Shown one piece after another: positions 11,346 through 21,223 of a stretch of DNA of 64,000 nt; the stretch's first letter is position 1, and each line of letters starts with the position of its first letter. The DNA lies in assembly GCA_016872755.1 (NCBI GenBank), contig VGZE01000001.1:1-64000 (forward strand). Reading direction: 5' to 3'. The DNA comes from Planctomycetota bacterium (GTDB lineage Bacteria > Planctomycetota > UBA1135 > GCA-002686595). Under the pieces are notes generated by a model that saw nothing but the letters and a program-made list of their open reading frames with translations, was not told the DNA's origin and made no database searches. A program made the translations under genes and the position numbers.

Positions 11346-11644
11346 GGGATCCTAGCCAGGGCTTGCGCGCTTCGCGCGACACCGCAAGCCAGTCACGGAC
11401 GCAGACGCGGCCGCGCTGGAGGATGCACTCAGCTCGAGGCTGAACTGGATAAGTAAGGATGGCCCCATTCATTTCGGCGTGCGTCCTATGCTCGCACCCT
11501 GAATCGAGCCCGAGAGTAGCAAGCTACCACTCGGGGCACCCCTCGCCACCAACCGCGCCTTGCGGCACGATCGAGGCTCGAGATGCTCGGCGAATCGCGC
11601 GAGCGATTCGCCACGCCCTGAATTCAAGGTCTCTAACTAATCCG

Positions 11645-13197
<1,553 letters not shown>

Positions 13198-13310
13198 ACT
13201 TTGTTTGTCTTGGTTCTTGGATTTTGTAGCAGAGCCTACCCGCGGGGAGCCTCGTGAGAGGCTCCGTGCGCGGCGGCTCATCGCTCGCACGAAATTTCAA
13301 GGGCCATCCT

Positions 13311-13325
13311 TGTTCTCAAAGAGCG
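13311..13325 (-). promoter_or_regulatory. boxA-like element in the rRNA leader
   Basis: The minus strand reads GCTCTTTGAGAACAAG between the promoter at 13445 and 16S. It closely resembles boxA and parallels the copy before 23S. Confidence 0.5.
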
Positions 13326-13444
13326 GCCTCCGGGCTCGACGGCGCGGCCTGAGCCGCGCGCCTGCCTCAGAGGCTTGTTTCGATCGTCTTGACAGCCCTT
13401 CGCGCCACTTGGTCGGCGCGTCAGTTCTTCAAGGCGGGCCGCAG

Positions 13445-13472
13445 ATGATAGGGCCCGCGAAAGTCGAGTCAA
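13445..13472 (-). promoter_or_regulatory. rRNA operon promoter
   Basis: On the minus strand TTGACT (13472-13467), a 16-base spacer, then TATCAT (13450-13445). Each box is 5/6 to consensus. The GC-rich discriminator that follows (CTGCGGCCCG) is typical of stringently controlled rRNA promoters. It lies about 250 bases upstream of 16S, leaving a leader with a boxA. The 13198-13711 stretch holds only this promoter, the leader and the 29-bp repeats. Confidence 0.8.
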
Positions 13473-13615
13473 GCGTCGGTGCGACTTTCCTGTCGAGCCC
13501 TGGATCCGGATGCGTAACGTTAGCTGTGTAAGGCAGTTACGTCACCGGTTCGAGGGGCGTCCAAGACCATTCCTGGAGTTTCGGCTGGTGGCCCCGCCGG
13601 CGGCGGTCCCTGAAG

Positions 13616-13729
13616 CCTGCGCGGTCAGCGCAGCAGGATCGCAGCCTCCGCGGGCGGCGCACCAGGATCGCAGCCTGCGCGATCCGCGCACCAGGCTCGC
13701 AGCCTGCGCCGTCAGCGCACCAGGATCGG
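13616..13729. repeat. 29-bp tandem repeat continuing from the L,D-transpeptidase stop codon
   Basis: Units at 13628-13656, 13657-13685 and 13686-13714, with a partial unit on each side, period exactly 29. Each unit contains GCGCACCAGGATCGCAGCCT or a 1-3 base variant. The right-hand partial unit is the last codons of the transpeptidase gene (ILVR-stop read on the minus strand), so the array appears to be a duplication of the gene's own 3' end. Confidence 0.8.
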
Positions 13730-14926
13730 CGTTCCGCGCGGAACGATGCGGTAGAGCTCCTCGACCTCGGCGTTGTGCAGGCGCACGCAGCCATCGCTGG
13801 CCGCGCTGCCAACCGTGTCGGGCTCGTTCGTGCCATGGAACCCCAGCCCCTGCTTGCCACCCTCGAGCGGCACCCAGCCGATCCAGCGCGTTCCCAGCGG
13901 ATTGCGAGGGTCACCGTAGGGCACAGGCTCTCGGCCCTCGGGGAACCACATCGGCATCTCCTCGAGCTTGCCGACCTCGTAGCGCCCGGGCGTGGTGTCG
14001 AACCCCGGCCTTCCGATGGCCACCTCGTAGGCGGCCGCCACCTCGTCCCCGAACAGGAACAGCAACCAGCGCGCGTCGAGATCGACGACGAGCGAGACCG
14101 GATCGGTCGGGATGCGCAGCTTCTGGCCAACGCGCACGACCTTGTCGATGCCGTTGCAGCGCTCGATCAGGCCGGTGCACAGCTTCAGCCCCGTGCGTGC
14201 GTCCACGGCGCGCTTGCGCACCTGCTGCAGCCCCTCGCCGGCGCGCACCTCGACCTCGAAGCTCGGCCAATCGCCGCGCGGATTCCAGCGCTGCGCGGCC
14301 TGCGCGCGCGCGAGGTCGGCCGACCAGCGCCGCAGACTGCCTGCATCGTTGGGCCAGGCCGCCTGCAAGTCAGCCTGGATCAAATCGGACAGAGCGAGCG
14401 CGGCGCGCTTGAACTGCCCGGCCGCGAGCGCGGCTCGGGCGTCGCCGGCTTGCAGCGCGAGTTGCATCGCCAGCGCGACCGGCGCGGCCTCGCGTGTCGC
14501 GGACGCCTCGGCGATTCGCACCCGCTCCGGCGGCGTGCCCAGGGCTCCGTTCGGCGCCGCGGCATGGAGAGCCGCAGCGAGCCAGCGCAACTCGGCCGCA
14601 TCCAGGTTTTCGGCCTTTTCCAGGCCCTTTCCGAGTTCGGCGGCCTTGGCTCGTTCGCCGGAGACTCCCCATGCGAAGGACGCAAGCAGCCGGCCGCGCG
14701 CCGACCCGGCGCCGCCGGGAAGTCGCGCGAGCAGGAGCTCGAGCCCCTCGGGTCCGCGATGCAGCAGCGCGGCGGCCAGTTCCAGCTCACCGACGGATGC
14801 CGTGGGCGCGGCGCCGGAAGGCGGCTGCTGCGCGGGCACGGACGCAAGTGCGCCAGCGACGGGCGACGCGACGAGGCTGCTGCCCATCAGGGCCAACACG
14901 AGAAGCGGGGTGCGGGGCAACGTCAT
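13712..14926 (-). CDS. L,D-transpeptidase (YkuD domain) with LysM-like region
   Basis: Probable periplasmic enzyme making 3-3 peptidoglycan crosslinks or attaching proteins to the wall. It has an N-terminal signal peptide (MTLPRTPLLVLALMGSSLVA) and a long Ala/Leu-rich helical middle. A LysM-like stretch ends VVRVGQKLRIPTDP. The C-terminal YkuD domain carries the catalytic set HGTNEPDTVGSAASDGCVRL, with the active-site Cys in SDGCVR. The start chosen is the ATG at 14926 because it puts the signal peptide at the N terminus; the frame stays open to 15052. 404 residues. Its last codons lie in the 29-bp tandem repeat. Evidence for a peptidoglycan wall. Confidence 0.85.
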   Translation of the reverse strand: MTLPRTPLLVLALMGSSLVASPVAGALASVPAQQPPSGAAPTASVGELELAAALLHRGPEGLELLLARLPGGAGSARGRLLASFAWGVSGERAKAAELGKGLEKAENLDAAELRWLAAALHAAAPNGALGTPPERVRIAEASATREAAPVALAMQLALQAGDARAALAAGQFKRAALALSDLIQADLQAAWPNDAGSLRRWSADLARAQAAQRWNPRGDWPSFEVEVRAGEGLQQVRKRAVDARTGLKLCTGLIERCNGIDKVVRVGQKLRIPTDPVSLVVDLDARWLLFLFGDEVAAAYEVAIGRPGFDTTPGRYEVGKLEEMPMWFPEGREPVPYGDPRNPLGTRWIGWVPLEGGKQGLGFHGTNEPDTVGSAASDGCVRLHNAEVEELYRIVPRGTPILVR

Positions 14927-15035
14927 GGTGAATCTCGAACGACGAGCGAAGCGCGGCATCGGGCTCAGCGCGCGGTCGTCGGGCCGACGACCAGCCGCCA
15001 TGAATAGGAAGCTCCCGGCGATGCCGTGCCTCGCG

Positions 15036-15067
15036 GGACCCTGAACCAGCATGGTTCAGGTGGGTCC
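15036..15067. other. Hairpin in the gap between lpx operon and L,D-transpeptidase
   Basis: CCTGAACC (15040-15047), loop AGCAT, GGTTCAGG (15053-15060). The stem is extended by GGAC/GTCC (15036-15039 with 15064-15067) after a 3-base bulge. There is no T-run on either strand. It may be a terminator-like or regulatory structure; the gap 14927-15289 holds no supported gene. Confidence 0.4.
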
Positions 15068-15192
15068 AGCGTGCCCGCAGTACTGCTGAGGCGAAGGAAT
15101 GGACCCAATCGGATGCTTGTTAGGCTCGAGGGTGCGGCGAGGTTCACCTGCACCGCCAGGTGGGCTTCCGCCGCACTCTAGCCGATGCCGAT

Positions 15193-15256
15193 GCGCCTGC
15201 AAGCGTGCGGCGGCGGAACGCCGATGTCCAGGCGCCTGCGAGCGTGCGGTGGCGGA
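15193..15256. repeat. 25-bp direct repeat, two copies 39 bp apart
   Basis: 15193-15217 and 15232-15256 share GCGCCTGC(A/G)AGCGTGCGG with 23 of 25 bases identical. They lie just past the 3' end of the Gfo/Idh gene in non-coding DNA. Confidence 0.6.
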
Positions 15257-15289
15257 GCCACGCCGCCCTCCCGCGCGCCGGCGCGAGCC

Positions 15290-16297
15290 TCAGAAGCGCT
15301 GGGTTTCGAGCGCGCGCCGGATGCGCTCGGCGAGTTCGAGCGCCGCCAGGCCGTCGGCCCCGCTCACCTCGGGTTCGCGCTGCTCCGCGACGGCGACCAG
15401 GAAATTGTCGAGCTCGGCCTGCAGCGGGCGCGGTTCGGCATCGAGCTGCAACTCGCCGATCTCGAGCATGCCGCCCTGCACGAGGTCCTTCTGCGCGGCG
15501 AGCTGGGTCGGGTCGAGCGTGGCAAGCAGGTGCCGGCCCTCCTCCCAGCGCGGCCCCTTGCGCACGTACATGCCGTAATTCTTCGTGAAGTCGAGGCTGA
15601 CGTAGCTCTCCGCGGAGAACAGGCGCAGGCGCCGCATCGGCGACAGCGACACGCGGCTGGCGGTGACGTTGGCGCGCGCTCCGTTCTCGAACACGAGACG
15701 CACCGAGGCCATGTCCTCGCGCTCGGTGAGGATCGCCCCGCCGGCCGCGTCGAGGCTCGCCACGGGGGAGCCGACCAGGTGCAGCACGAGATCGAGGTCG
15801 TGGATCATCAGGTCGTGCACGACGCCGATGTCCATGCTGCGGAAACTGAAAGCAGTCAAGCGGTGGCACTCGATGAAGCGCGGCACGAGGCCGAGCTCGC
15901 GCACGCGCCGCACGCCGGGCTGGAAGCGCTCGACGTGACCGACCGAAACGCGCGCACCAGCGCGCCGCGCGGCGGCCAGGATGCGCGCGCCCGCGGCCGG
16001 GTCGGGAGCGATGGGCTTCTCGATCAGGCAGGCGACGCCGCGCTCGAGCAACGGGACGGCCACGGCCTCGTGCTGCGCGGTCGGCACGACCACGCTGGCG
16101 AGATCGAGCCCCGCGGGTGGGGCCGCGCGCGGATCCAGGGCCGCGCAGCCGAGTTCCGCGGCCAGTGCACGCGCGCGCTCCGCGTCGACGTCCAGCACGG
16201 CCACCAGTTCGGCGCGCGGGTGCTCGCGCCAGATGCGCGCGTGGAACTTGCCGAGGTGGCCGACGCCGTAGACGGCGACACGCAGCTTGCGTTCCAT
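15290..16297 (-). CDS. Gfo/Idh/MocA-family NAD(P)-dependent oxidoreductase
   Basis: Oxidises or reduces a sugar or sugar-nucleotide hydroxyl. The N-terminal Rossmann fold has VYGVGHLGKFHARIW; the family motif EKP is present (CLIEKPIAP). A C-terminal alpha/beta substrate domain completes 335 residues, standard size. It is the last gene of lpxD-lpxC/fabZ-lpxA, starting 20 bases after lpxA. Oxidoreductases of this family often lie beside lpxA; one characterised example, GnnA, oxidises UDP-GlcNAc at C3 so that GnnB can aminate it for amide-linked lipid A. No GnnB-like aminotransferase is seen here, so that function is only a suggestion. Confidence 0.82.
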   Translation of the reverse strand: MERKLRVAVYGVGHLGKFHARIWREHPRAELVAVLDVDAERARALAAELGCAALDPRAAPPAGLDLASVVVPTAQHEAVAVPLLERGVACLIEKPIAPDPAAGARILAAARRAGARVSVGHVERFQPGVRRVRELGLVPRFIECHRLTAFSFRSMDIGVVHDLMIHDLDLVLHLVGSPVASLDAAGGAILTEREDMASVRLVFENGARANVTASRVSLSPMRRLRLFSAESYVSLDFTKNYGMYVRKGPRWEEGRHLLATLDPTQLAAQKDLVQGGMLEIGELQLDAEPRPLQAELDNFLVAVAEQREPEVSGADGLAALELAERIRRALETQRF

Positions 16298-16316
16298 CGC
16301 TGGGCCGATCCGCGGC

Positions 16317-17162
16317 TCAGGCGTCCTCGCCGAGGACCAGCTTGCGGCCGGCGCGCATGAACTCCTCGCGCAGGCTCTCGCGATAGCGGCCCTTCGCGCC
16401 CTGCTCGGTGTTCTCGAGGTGCTGCACGAGTTCGGCGACGCAGCCGTTGGCGCCGCTCTCGCGCAGCCGCTGCAGCACGCCGCGGCGCGGCTCTCCCGAG
16501 CGGAACAAGGCGCGGAACGCGCCGAGCAGATCCTCGATCTGCTGGTCGGGGATGCCCGCGCGCTGCAGGCCGATCTGGTTCACGCCGCGCACGCGGCTGG
16601 GGTGCCCCTCGAGGATCATGAACGGCGGCACGTCCTGGACCATGCGCGTGAGCCCGCCGACATAGGCCATGCGCCCGATCGACACGAAGTGGTGCGCGGC
16701 GGCGGCCCCGCTGATGTTGGCGCGATCGCCGACCTCGACGTGGCCCGCGAGCAGCACGTTGTTGCCCATGATCACGCGGTCACCGACGTGACAATCGTGC
16801 GCGACGTGGCAGCAGGCCATCAGCAGGCAGTCGCTGCCGATGCGCGTGATGCCGCCGCCCTTGACCGTGCCGCGGTTGATCGTGACGAATTCGCGGATCG
16901 TGTTGCGATCGCCGATCGTGAGCCGCGTCGGCTCCCCCTTGTAGGAGAGATCCTGCGGAGCCCCGCCGAGCGAGGCCTGACCGAGGATGTGGTTGTCCTC
17001 GCCGATCACCGTGACGCCGTCGATCACGACCTGAGCGCCGATGCGCGTGCGATCGCCGATGCGCACGTGCGGGCCGATCACGGTGTAAGGCCCGATCTCG
17101 ACGTCGTCGCCGATCTCGGCGCCGGCGGCGATCACCGTCGTGGGGTGGATCTTGCGTGTCAT
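16317..17162 (-). CDS. lpxA: UDP-N-acetylglucosamine acyltransferase
   Basis: First step of lipid A synthesis: transfers a hydroxyacyl chain from ACP to O-3 of UDP-GlcNAc (or N-3 of the amino variant). The left-handed beta helix is built from hexapeptide repeats (IGDDVEIGPYTVIGPHVRIG onward). The catalytic His is His122 in HVAHDCHVGD. The C-terminal helical domain includes NQIGLQRAGI. 281 residues from the ATG at 17162; the much longer open frame upstream is a shadow of lpxC/fabZ and lpxD. It lies 26 bases after lpxC/fabZ. Confidence 0.95.
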   Translation of the reverse strand: MTRKIHPTTVIAAGAEIGDDVEIGPYTVIGPHVRIGDRTRIGAQVVIDGVTVIGEDNHILGQASLGGAPQDLSYKGEPTRLTIGDRNTIREFVTINRGTVKGGGITRIGSDCLLMACCHVAHDCHVGDRVIMGNNVLLAGHVEVGDRANISGAAAAHHFVSIGRMAYVGGLTRMVQDVPPFMILEGHPSRVRGVNQIGLQRAGIPDQQIEDLLGAFRALFRSGEPRRGVLQRLRESGANGCVAELVQHLENTEQGAKGRYRESLREEFMRAGRKLVLGEDA

Positions 17163-17188
17163 GTGATTCGCGTCGGAAGGTTCCGTGT

Positions 17189-18478
17189 TCAGCTCTCGAC
17201 CATCGTGAACGTCAGCGTCGCCTCGCAGACGACCTTGCCGGCCACCGTGCCGACCCCGCGCACCTGGCCCATCTCGCCCTTGCTGCGCAGCGTCTCGACT
17301 TCGATGCGCAGCTGATCGCCCGGCACGACCGCTGCGCGCAGCTTGACCTTGTCGATCGACCACAGCACGGCCAGCTTGCCGGTGTTCTCGAGCTTGCGCA
17401 GCAGCAGCACGCCGGCCAGTTGTGCCATCGCCTCCAACTGCAGCACGCCGGGCATGATCGGCGTGCCGGGGAAGTGACCGTTGAAGAACGGCTCGTTGAT
17501 GCTGACGTTCTTGATCGCGACCGCGCGTTGGTAGCCCTCGACCTCGATCACGCGGTCGATCAGCAGGAACGGATAGCGGTGCGGCAGGAGCTTCATCACC
17601 TCCTGCACGTCCATGCCCGAGGCGCGCTTGACCAGCCCGCCGGTCTCCTGGCGCTGCATCAGGTCGAGCAACTGCCGGACCAGCTGCGCGTTGGTGGAGT
17701 GCCCCGAGCGCGTCGCGATCACGTGCGCCTGCAGATCGGCGCCGAGCAGGTGCAGGTCGCCCAGCAGGTCGAGCAGCTTGTGCCGCACCGGCTCGTGCGT
17801 CATCCGCAAATGAGCCTCCGGGTCGCCCAGCACGACGGTGTTCTCGCGCGTGGCGCCCTTGCCCAGGCCGGCCTTGCGCAGCATCTCGACCTCGGAGGCC
17901 ATGCAGAAGGTGCGCGCGGGCGCGATCTCCTTCTCGAAGACCTCCGGCGTGATGTCGAAGGACAGCGAGCCGCCGGCCTCGGCGCCGTCGGCGAAGGACG
18001 CGACGTACTGCACGCTCAGGCCCGGCTTGTCGGCCGGCAGCGCGACCAGCGTCGCGGCGCCGTCGCGCACGAAGAGCGGCTGGTCGAGCTTGAAGTGGCG
18101 CGCCTCGATGCGCTGGTCGACGGTGCCCGCGCGCTGGAACATCTCGACCAGCGGCAAGGCGCTGCCGTCGAGACCGGGCAGTTCGGATCCCGACAGTTCG
18201 ACGGTCAGGTTGTCGACGCCCAGGCCGGTGCAGACCGCGAGCAGGTGCTCGACCGTGTCGACCTCGGCCCCGCCGCGCACCAGGCGCGTGCGGCGGTCCT
18301 TGGCCGAGTGATACGAGATGTGCGCGGGAATCGGCGGCGAATCGGGCACGTCGGAGCGCACGAACTCGACCCCCGTGCCCTGCGGGGCCGGCAGGATGCG
18401 CGCGTGCACGGTGTTCCCGGAGTGCAGTCCCACGCCCGAGAACTCGATCGCGCTGCGCAGCGTGCGCTGGTTCCTCAT
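17189..18478 (-). CDS. lpxC/fabZ: Bifunctional UDP-3-O-acyl-GlcNAc deacetylase / 3-hydroxyacyl-ACP dehydratase
   Basis: Fusion of the committed lipid A enzyme LpxC (zinc deacetylase) with the fatty-acid dehydratase FabZ. LpxC part, residues 1 to about 280: SGVGLHSG, zinc ligands His78 (VEHLLA), His233 and Asp237 (RHKLLDLLGD), and acid/base His260 (RSGH). FabZ part, about 288-429: LPHRYPFLLIDRV, catalytic His335 (NGHFPG) and Glu349. All key residues are intact in both halves. The same fusion is known in Bacteroidota and some other phyla. The ATG overlaps the lpxD stop (ATGA). One polypeptide would fix the ratio of lipid A commitment to hydroxyacyl-ACP consumption. Confidence 0.95.
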   Translation of the reverse strand: MRNQRTLRSAIEFSGVGLHSGNTVHARILPAPQGTGVEFVRSDVPDSPPIPAHISYHSAKDRRTRLVRGGAEVDTVEHLLAVCTGLGVDNLTVELSGSELPGLDGSALPLVEMFQRAGTVDQRIEARHFKLDQPLFVRDGAATLVALPADKPGLSVQYVASFADGAEAGGSLSFDITPEVFEKEIAPARTFCMASEVEMLRKAGLGKGATRENTVVLGDPEAHLRMTHEPVRHKLLDLLGDLHLLGADLQAHVIATRSGHSTNAQLVRQLLDLMQRQETGGLVKRASGMDVQEVMKLLPHRYPFLLIDRVIEVEGYQRAVAIKNVSINEPFFNGHFPGTPIMPGVLQLEAMAQLAGVLLLRKLENTGKLAVLWSIDKVKLRAAVVPGDQLRIEVETLRSKGEMGQVRGVGTVAGKVVCEATLTFTMVES

Positions 18479-19521
18479 GCGTCCTCGCTCCCGAGTCCGC
18501 GCGCGCGCGCCGGCGGCTCCGCTTGGCGCGCACTCTGCGCGGAGCGTGCGCCGCGCGACATGTACGCGAGCATGCGCAGCCATTCGGCGCGCGGACGCGC
18601 GGGCGTGCCCTGGTAGTCGCGGCCCCCATCGATGTCGCCGTACACGCCGCTCTGGCCGGAGACGCGCGCGCCATCGCCGATCTCGACGTGGCCGGCCACG
18701 CCGACCTGACCGCCGAGCACGACGCCCTTGCCCAAGCGCGCGGAGCCGGCCAGGCCGGCCTGCGCAACGAGCAGCGAACCGGGGCCGAGCACGCAGTTGT
18801 GCGCGATGTGCACGAGGTTGTCGAGCTTGCAGCCGCGTCCGATGCGCGTCGCGCCGAAGCGCGCGCGGTCGATGCATGCGTTCGCGCCGATATCGACGTC
18901 GTCCTCGACGACGACCGTGCCGCACTGCGGGATCTTGATCCAGCCGCGCGCCGTCGGCTCGAAGCCGAAGCCATCGGACCCGATCACGGCACCCGGGTGC
19001 ACGATGCAACGCGCGCCGAGCACGACGCGCTCGTGGATCACGGCGCGCGGGTGCACGTCGCAGTCCTCGCCGAGCCGCACGTCGGGGCCGATCCAGACCT
19101 GTCCGCGCAGCACGCTGCGCGCTCCGATCACGGCGCCTGCGCCGACATGGCACTGCGGACCGATGCTGGCGCTCGGATCGATGCGCGCGCCGGCCTCGAC
19201 CACGCTGCTCGGATGCACGCCCGGCGCGGCGGCGCGCGGAGCGGGCGTGAACAGGCGGATCACGTCGGTCCAGCTGCGATTGGGGTCCTTGCAGCGCAGC
19301 AGCGCGACATCGCGACGTTCGGTGCGCAGCTCGCTCGCGACGAGCACGCCGGCCGCGCGCGTCGTCTCCAACTGCGCGCGGTAGCGCGGATTGGCCAGGA
19401 AGCTGACGTCCTGCGGTCCGGCCTCGGCCAAGCCCGCCAGCCCCGAGACGGAACGCGCACCGTCACCGTCGAGGACGGCGCCGATCGCTGCTGCAAGTTC
19501 CGAAAGCGTGCGTGTGGACAT
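18475..19521 (-). CDS. lpxD: UDP-3-O-acylglucosamine N-acyltransferase
   Basis: Third step of lipid A synthesis: N-acylates the glucosamine freed by LpxC. The N-terminal uridine-binding domain (LSELAAAIGAVLDGDG onward) is followed by a hexapeptide beta helix. The catalytic His lies in HIAHNC and the signature GSDGFGFEP precedes it. A C-terminal helix follows, then a short Ala/Arg-rich tail. 348 residues from the ATG at 19521, where homology begins; the frame is open to 19590. First gene of the lpxD-lpxC/fabZ-lpxA-Gfo/Idh operon. Confidence 0.94.
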   Translation of the reverse strand: MSTRTLSELAAAIGAVLDGDGARSVSGLAGLAEAGPQDVSFLANPRYRAQLETTRAAGVLVASELRTERRDVALLRCKDPNRSWTDVIRLFTPAPRAAAPGVHPSSVVEAGARIDPSASIGPQCHVGAGAVIGARSVLRGQVWIGPDVRLGEDCDVHPRAVIHERVVLGARCIVHPGAVIGSDGFGFEPTARGWIKIPQCGTVVVEDDVDIGANACIDRARFGATRIGRGCKLDNLVHIAHNCVLGPGSLLVAQAGLAGSARLGKGVVLGGQVGVAGHVEIGDGARVSGQSGVYGDIDGGRDYQGTPARPRAEWLRMLAYMSRGARSAQSARQAEPPARARGLGSEDA

Positions 19522-19730
19522 CGAAGCGGCCCCGAAAAGGAGGGCTCTGGCGCGCGTCCGACAGGGGTGGGCGCGGGCCGAAAACGGCAAGCATGGTCAT
19601 TTTTAGCGTGCCGAGTGTCAACAGCTTCGGCAGGACCGGCCCGGGAGTGGAATTCGGCTAACGCCACGCCGCGCCGAGCCTCTGGATGAGCCGTCGTTTC
19701 CCACTCCAAGCACCTGTCACGGAACCGCCC

Positions 19731-20675
19731 ATGCTCGAACACGTCGCGCTGTGCCTCCTCTCGGCCCTCCCCGCTGCTCCGCTATCGGCCTCGGCTACGC
19801 CCGTCGGGCCGCTCGTGCCCGTGCTCGCCACGGCCGTGCTGGGGCCGCCCTGCCTATGCTTCCCGCTGCAATATCGCGGCGGGCCGATGATCCCTGAGCA
19901 GGCGCTGGGCCATGCAGGGTGGGACGCCGCGCGCCTGTCCAAGGAGACGCTGGCCGTTGCGCTCAGCTCGGACGACGCGTTCGCCCGCGCCGAGGCGTTG
20001 CGCCGCGCGCTGCTGTCGGTGCGGGCGCTCGACGTGTCGGAGACGAGGACCCGCCAGGACTGGTGCAAGGCCCTGATCGCGGAGCTCGAAACGAACCTGC
20101 AGCGCGAGGCGCAGCTTGCTCCGCTCTCGCGCACCGAGCTCGCGCCGGCGGCGGACGTGACCGCCGCGCAGGTCGCGTCCGGTCGCGGGCTGGTGGCGGC
20201 GCTGGCGGGAGTCGCGCGCGTCGAAGTGCACGCCTCGCACGGCGGGTTGGTCGTCTGGCACGACACCGCGCAGGCCGGTCCCGCGGCGGTCGCCGCGACC
20301 GCGGCCTACGCGAGCGAGGCGCGCACCAGCGCGCCGAGCGCGCGCGGCCACGCGCTGGCCGCGCTGAGCCTCGGCTACGCGCGAGAGGCGATCGGGCAAC
20401 TCGGCATCGAGCGACGCGGCGACGAGGGCGCGGGCATGGCGGCCAAGGCCGCGGCCTTGGAACCGCGCGATGCCGCCATCCAACTCGTGGCCGGCATGAT
20501 CGTCTTCGACGGCGATTCGCTCGCCTGCGCGCGCTACGGCCGCAAGGCGCTCGAGCTGGGGCGCGCGCACGAGCTCGTCGCGAAAAACCTCGTGCAAGTG
20601 CTCGGGCACTTCTACGGCTCCGATACGCTGGCGGAACTGGAGGCCGCCTTCGAGAAGCGCATCGCGCGAGGATGA
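19731..20675 (+). CDS. Exported hypothetical protein coupled to an ECF sigma factor
   Basis: No family recognised. A signal peptide (MLEHVALCLLSALPAAPLSA) is followed by about 290 residues, mostly Ala/Leu/Glu-rich helix. The C-terminal third (AAALEPRDAAIQLVAG, KALELGRAHELVAKNLVQ) resembles TPR-type helical pairs but is not clear-cut. The start at 19731 was chosen for the signal peptide; an upstream ATG at 19686 is in frame. Its stop overlaps the sigma factor start (ATGA), so the two are translationally coupled. It could be an envelope component whose state is reported by the sigma/FecR pair that follows; this is inference. Confidence 0.7.
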   Translation: MLEHVALCLLSALPAAPLSASATPVGPLVPVLATAVLGPPCLCFPLQYRGGPMIPEQALGHAGWDAARLSKETLAVALSSDDAFARAEALRRALLSVRALDVSETRTRQDWCKALIAELETNLQREAQLAPLSRTELAPAADVTAAQVASGRGLVAALAGVARVEVHASHGGLVVWHDTAQAGPAAVAATAAYASEARTSAPSARGHALAALSLGYAREAIGQLGIERRGDEGAGMAAKAAALEPRDAAIQLVAGMIVFDGDSLACARYGRKALELGRAHELVAKNLVQVLGHFYGSDTLAELEAAFEKRIARG

Positions 20676-21223
20676 ACCCGCTGCCGCAAACGGATTCGAT
20701 CGCCCCGCCCGGCGACGAGCTCGCCGCGCGGGCCCGCTTGGGGGATACGAGCGCGTTCCAACTGCTGTATCGGCGTCTTGCGCGCAGCGTGCATGCGCTG
20801 CTGGCAGCGCGGCTGTCGGCGCACGAAGCCGAGGACCGCGTGCAGGAGGTGTTCCTCAAGGCCTGGCGCGCGCGCGGCGAGTTGCGCGAGCCGGCCCGCG
20901 TGGGCTCCTGGCTGCTCGCGATCGCACGGCGCGAGGCGGTCGCCGCGCTGCGTTCGCGGACGCAGGCCGCCGAACTCCCCGAGACGCTCGCCGATGCGCG
21001 CGGCGCCGATCAAGACCGCGGCGAGCTCGGCGCGCTCGTGCTCGCGGAGCTGCGCACGCTGCCGGAGGCCTACCGCGAAACGCTCGCGCTGCGCCTGCTC
21101 GGCGAGCACAGCGGCGACGAGATCTCCGCGCTGACCGGAATGACGCCGGGCTCCGTGCGCGTGAACCTGTCGAAGGGCATGCAGATGTTGCGCGAGCGCT
21201 TGCAGCGCCGAGGACTCCCATGA
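20672..21223 (+). CDS. ECF-type RNA polymerase sigma factor
   Basis: 183 residues. Region 2 includes FQLLYRRLARSVHALL and EDRVQEVFLKAWR; region 4 includes LPEAYRETLALRLLGEHSGDEISALTGMTPGSVRVNLSKG. The two are separated by a short linker, with no other domains. It should direct transcription of a small envelope-stress or substrate regulon. It overlaps both neighbours by 4 bases (ATGA at each end). The downstream FecR-like membrane protein is the likely regulator. Confidence 0.88.
   Translation: MNPLPQTDSIAPPGDELAARARLGDTSAFQLLYRRLARSVHALLAARLSAHEAEDRVQEVFLKAWRARGELREPARVGSWLLAIARREAVAALRSRTQAAELPETLADARGADQDRGELGALVLAELRTLPEAYRETLALRLLGEHSGDEISALTGMTPGSVRVNLSKGMQMLRERLQRRGLP

Noticed and set aside
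16317-18974. 885-codon open frame covering lpxA and its upstream region
   Set aside because: Only the lpxA part is real; the rest is an out-of-frame shadow of lpxC/fabZ and lpxD in GC-rich DNA.
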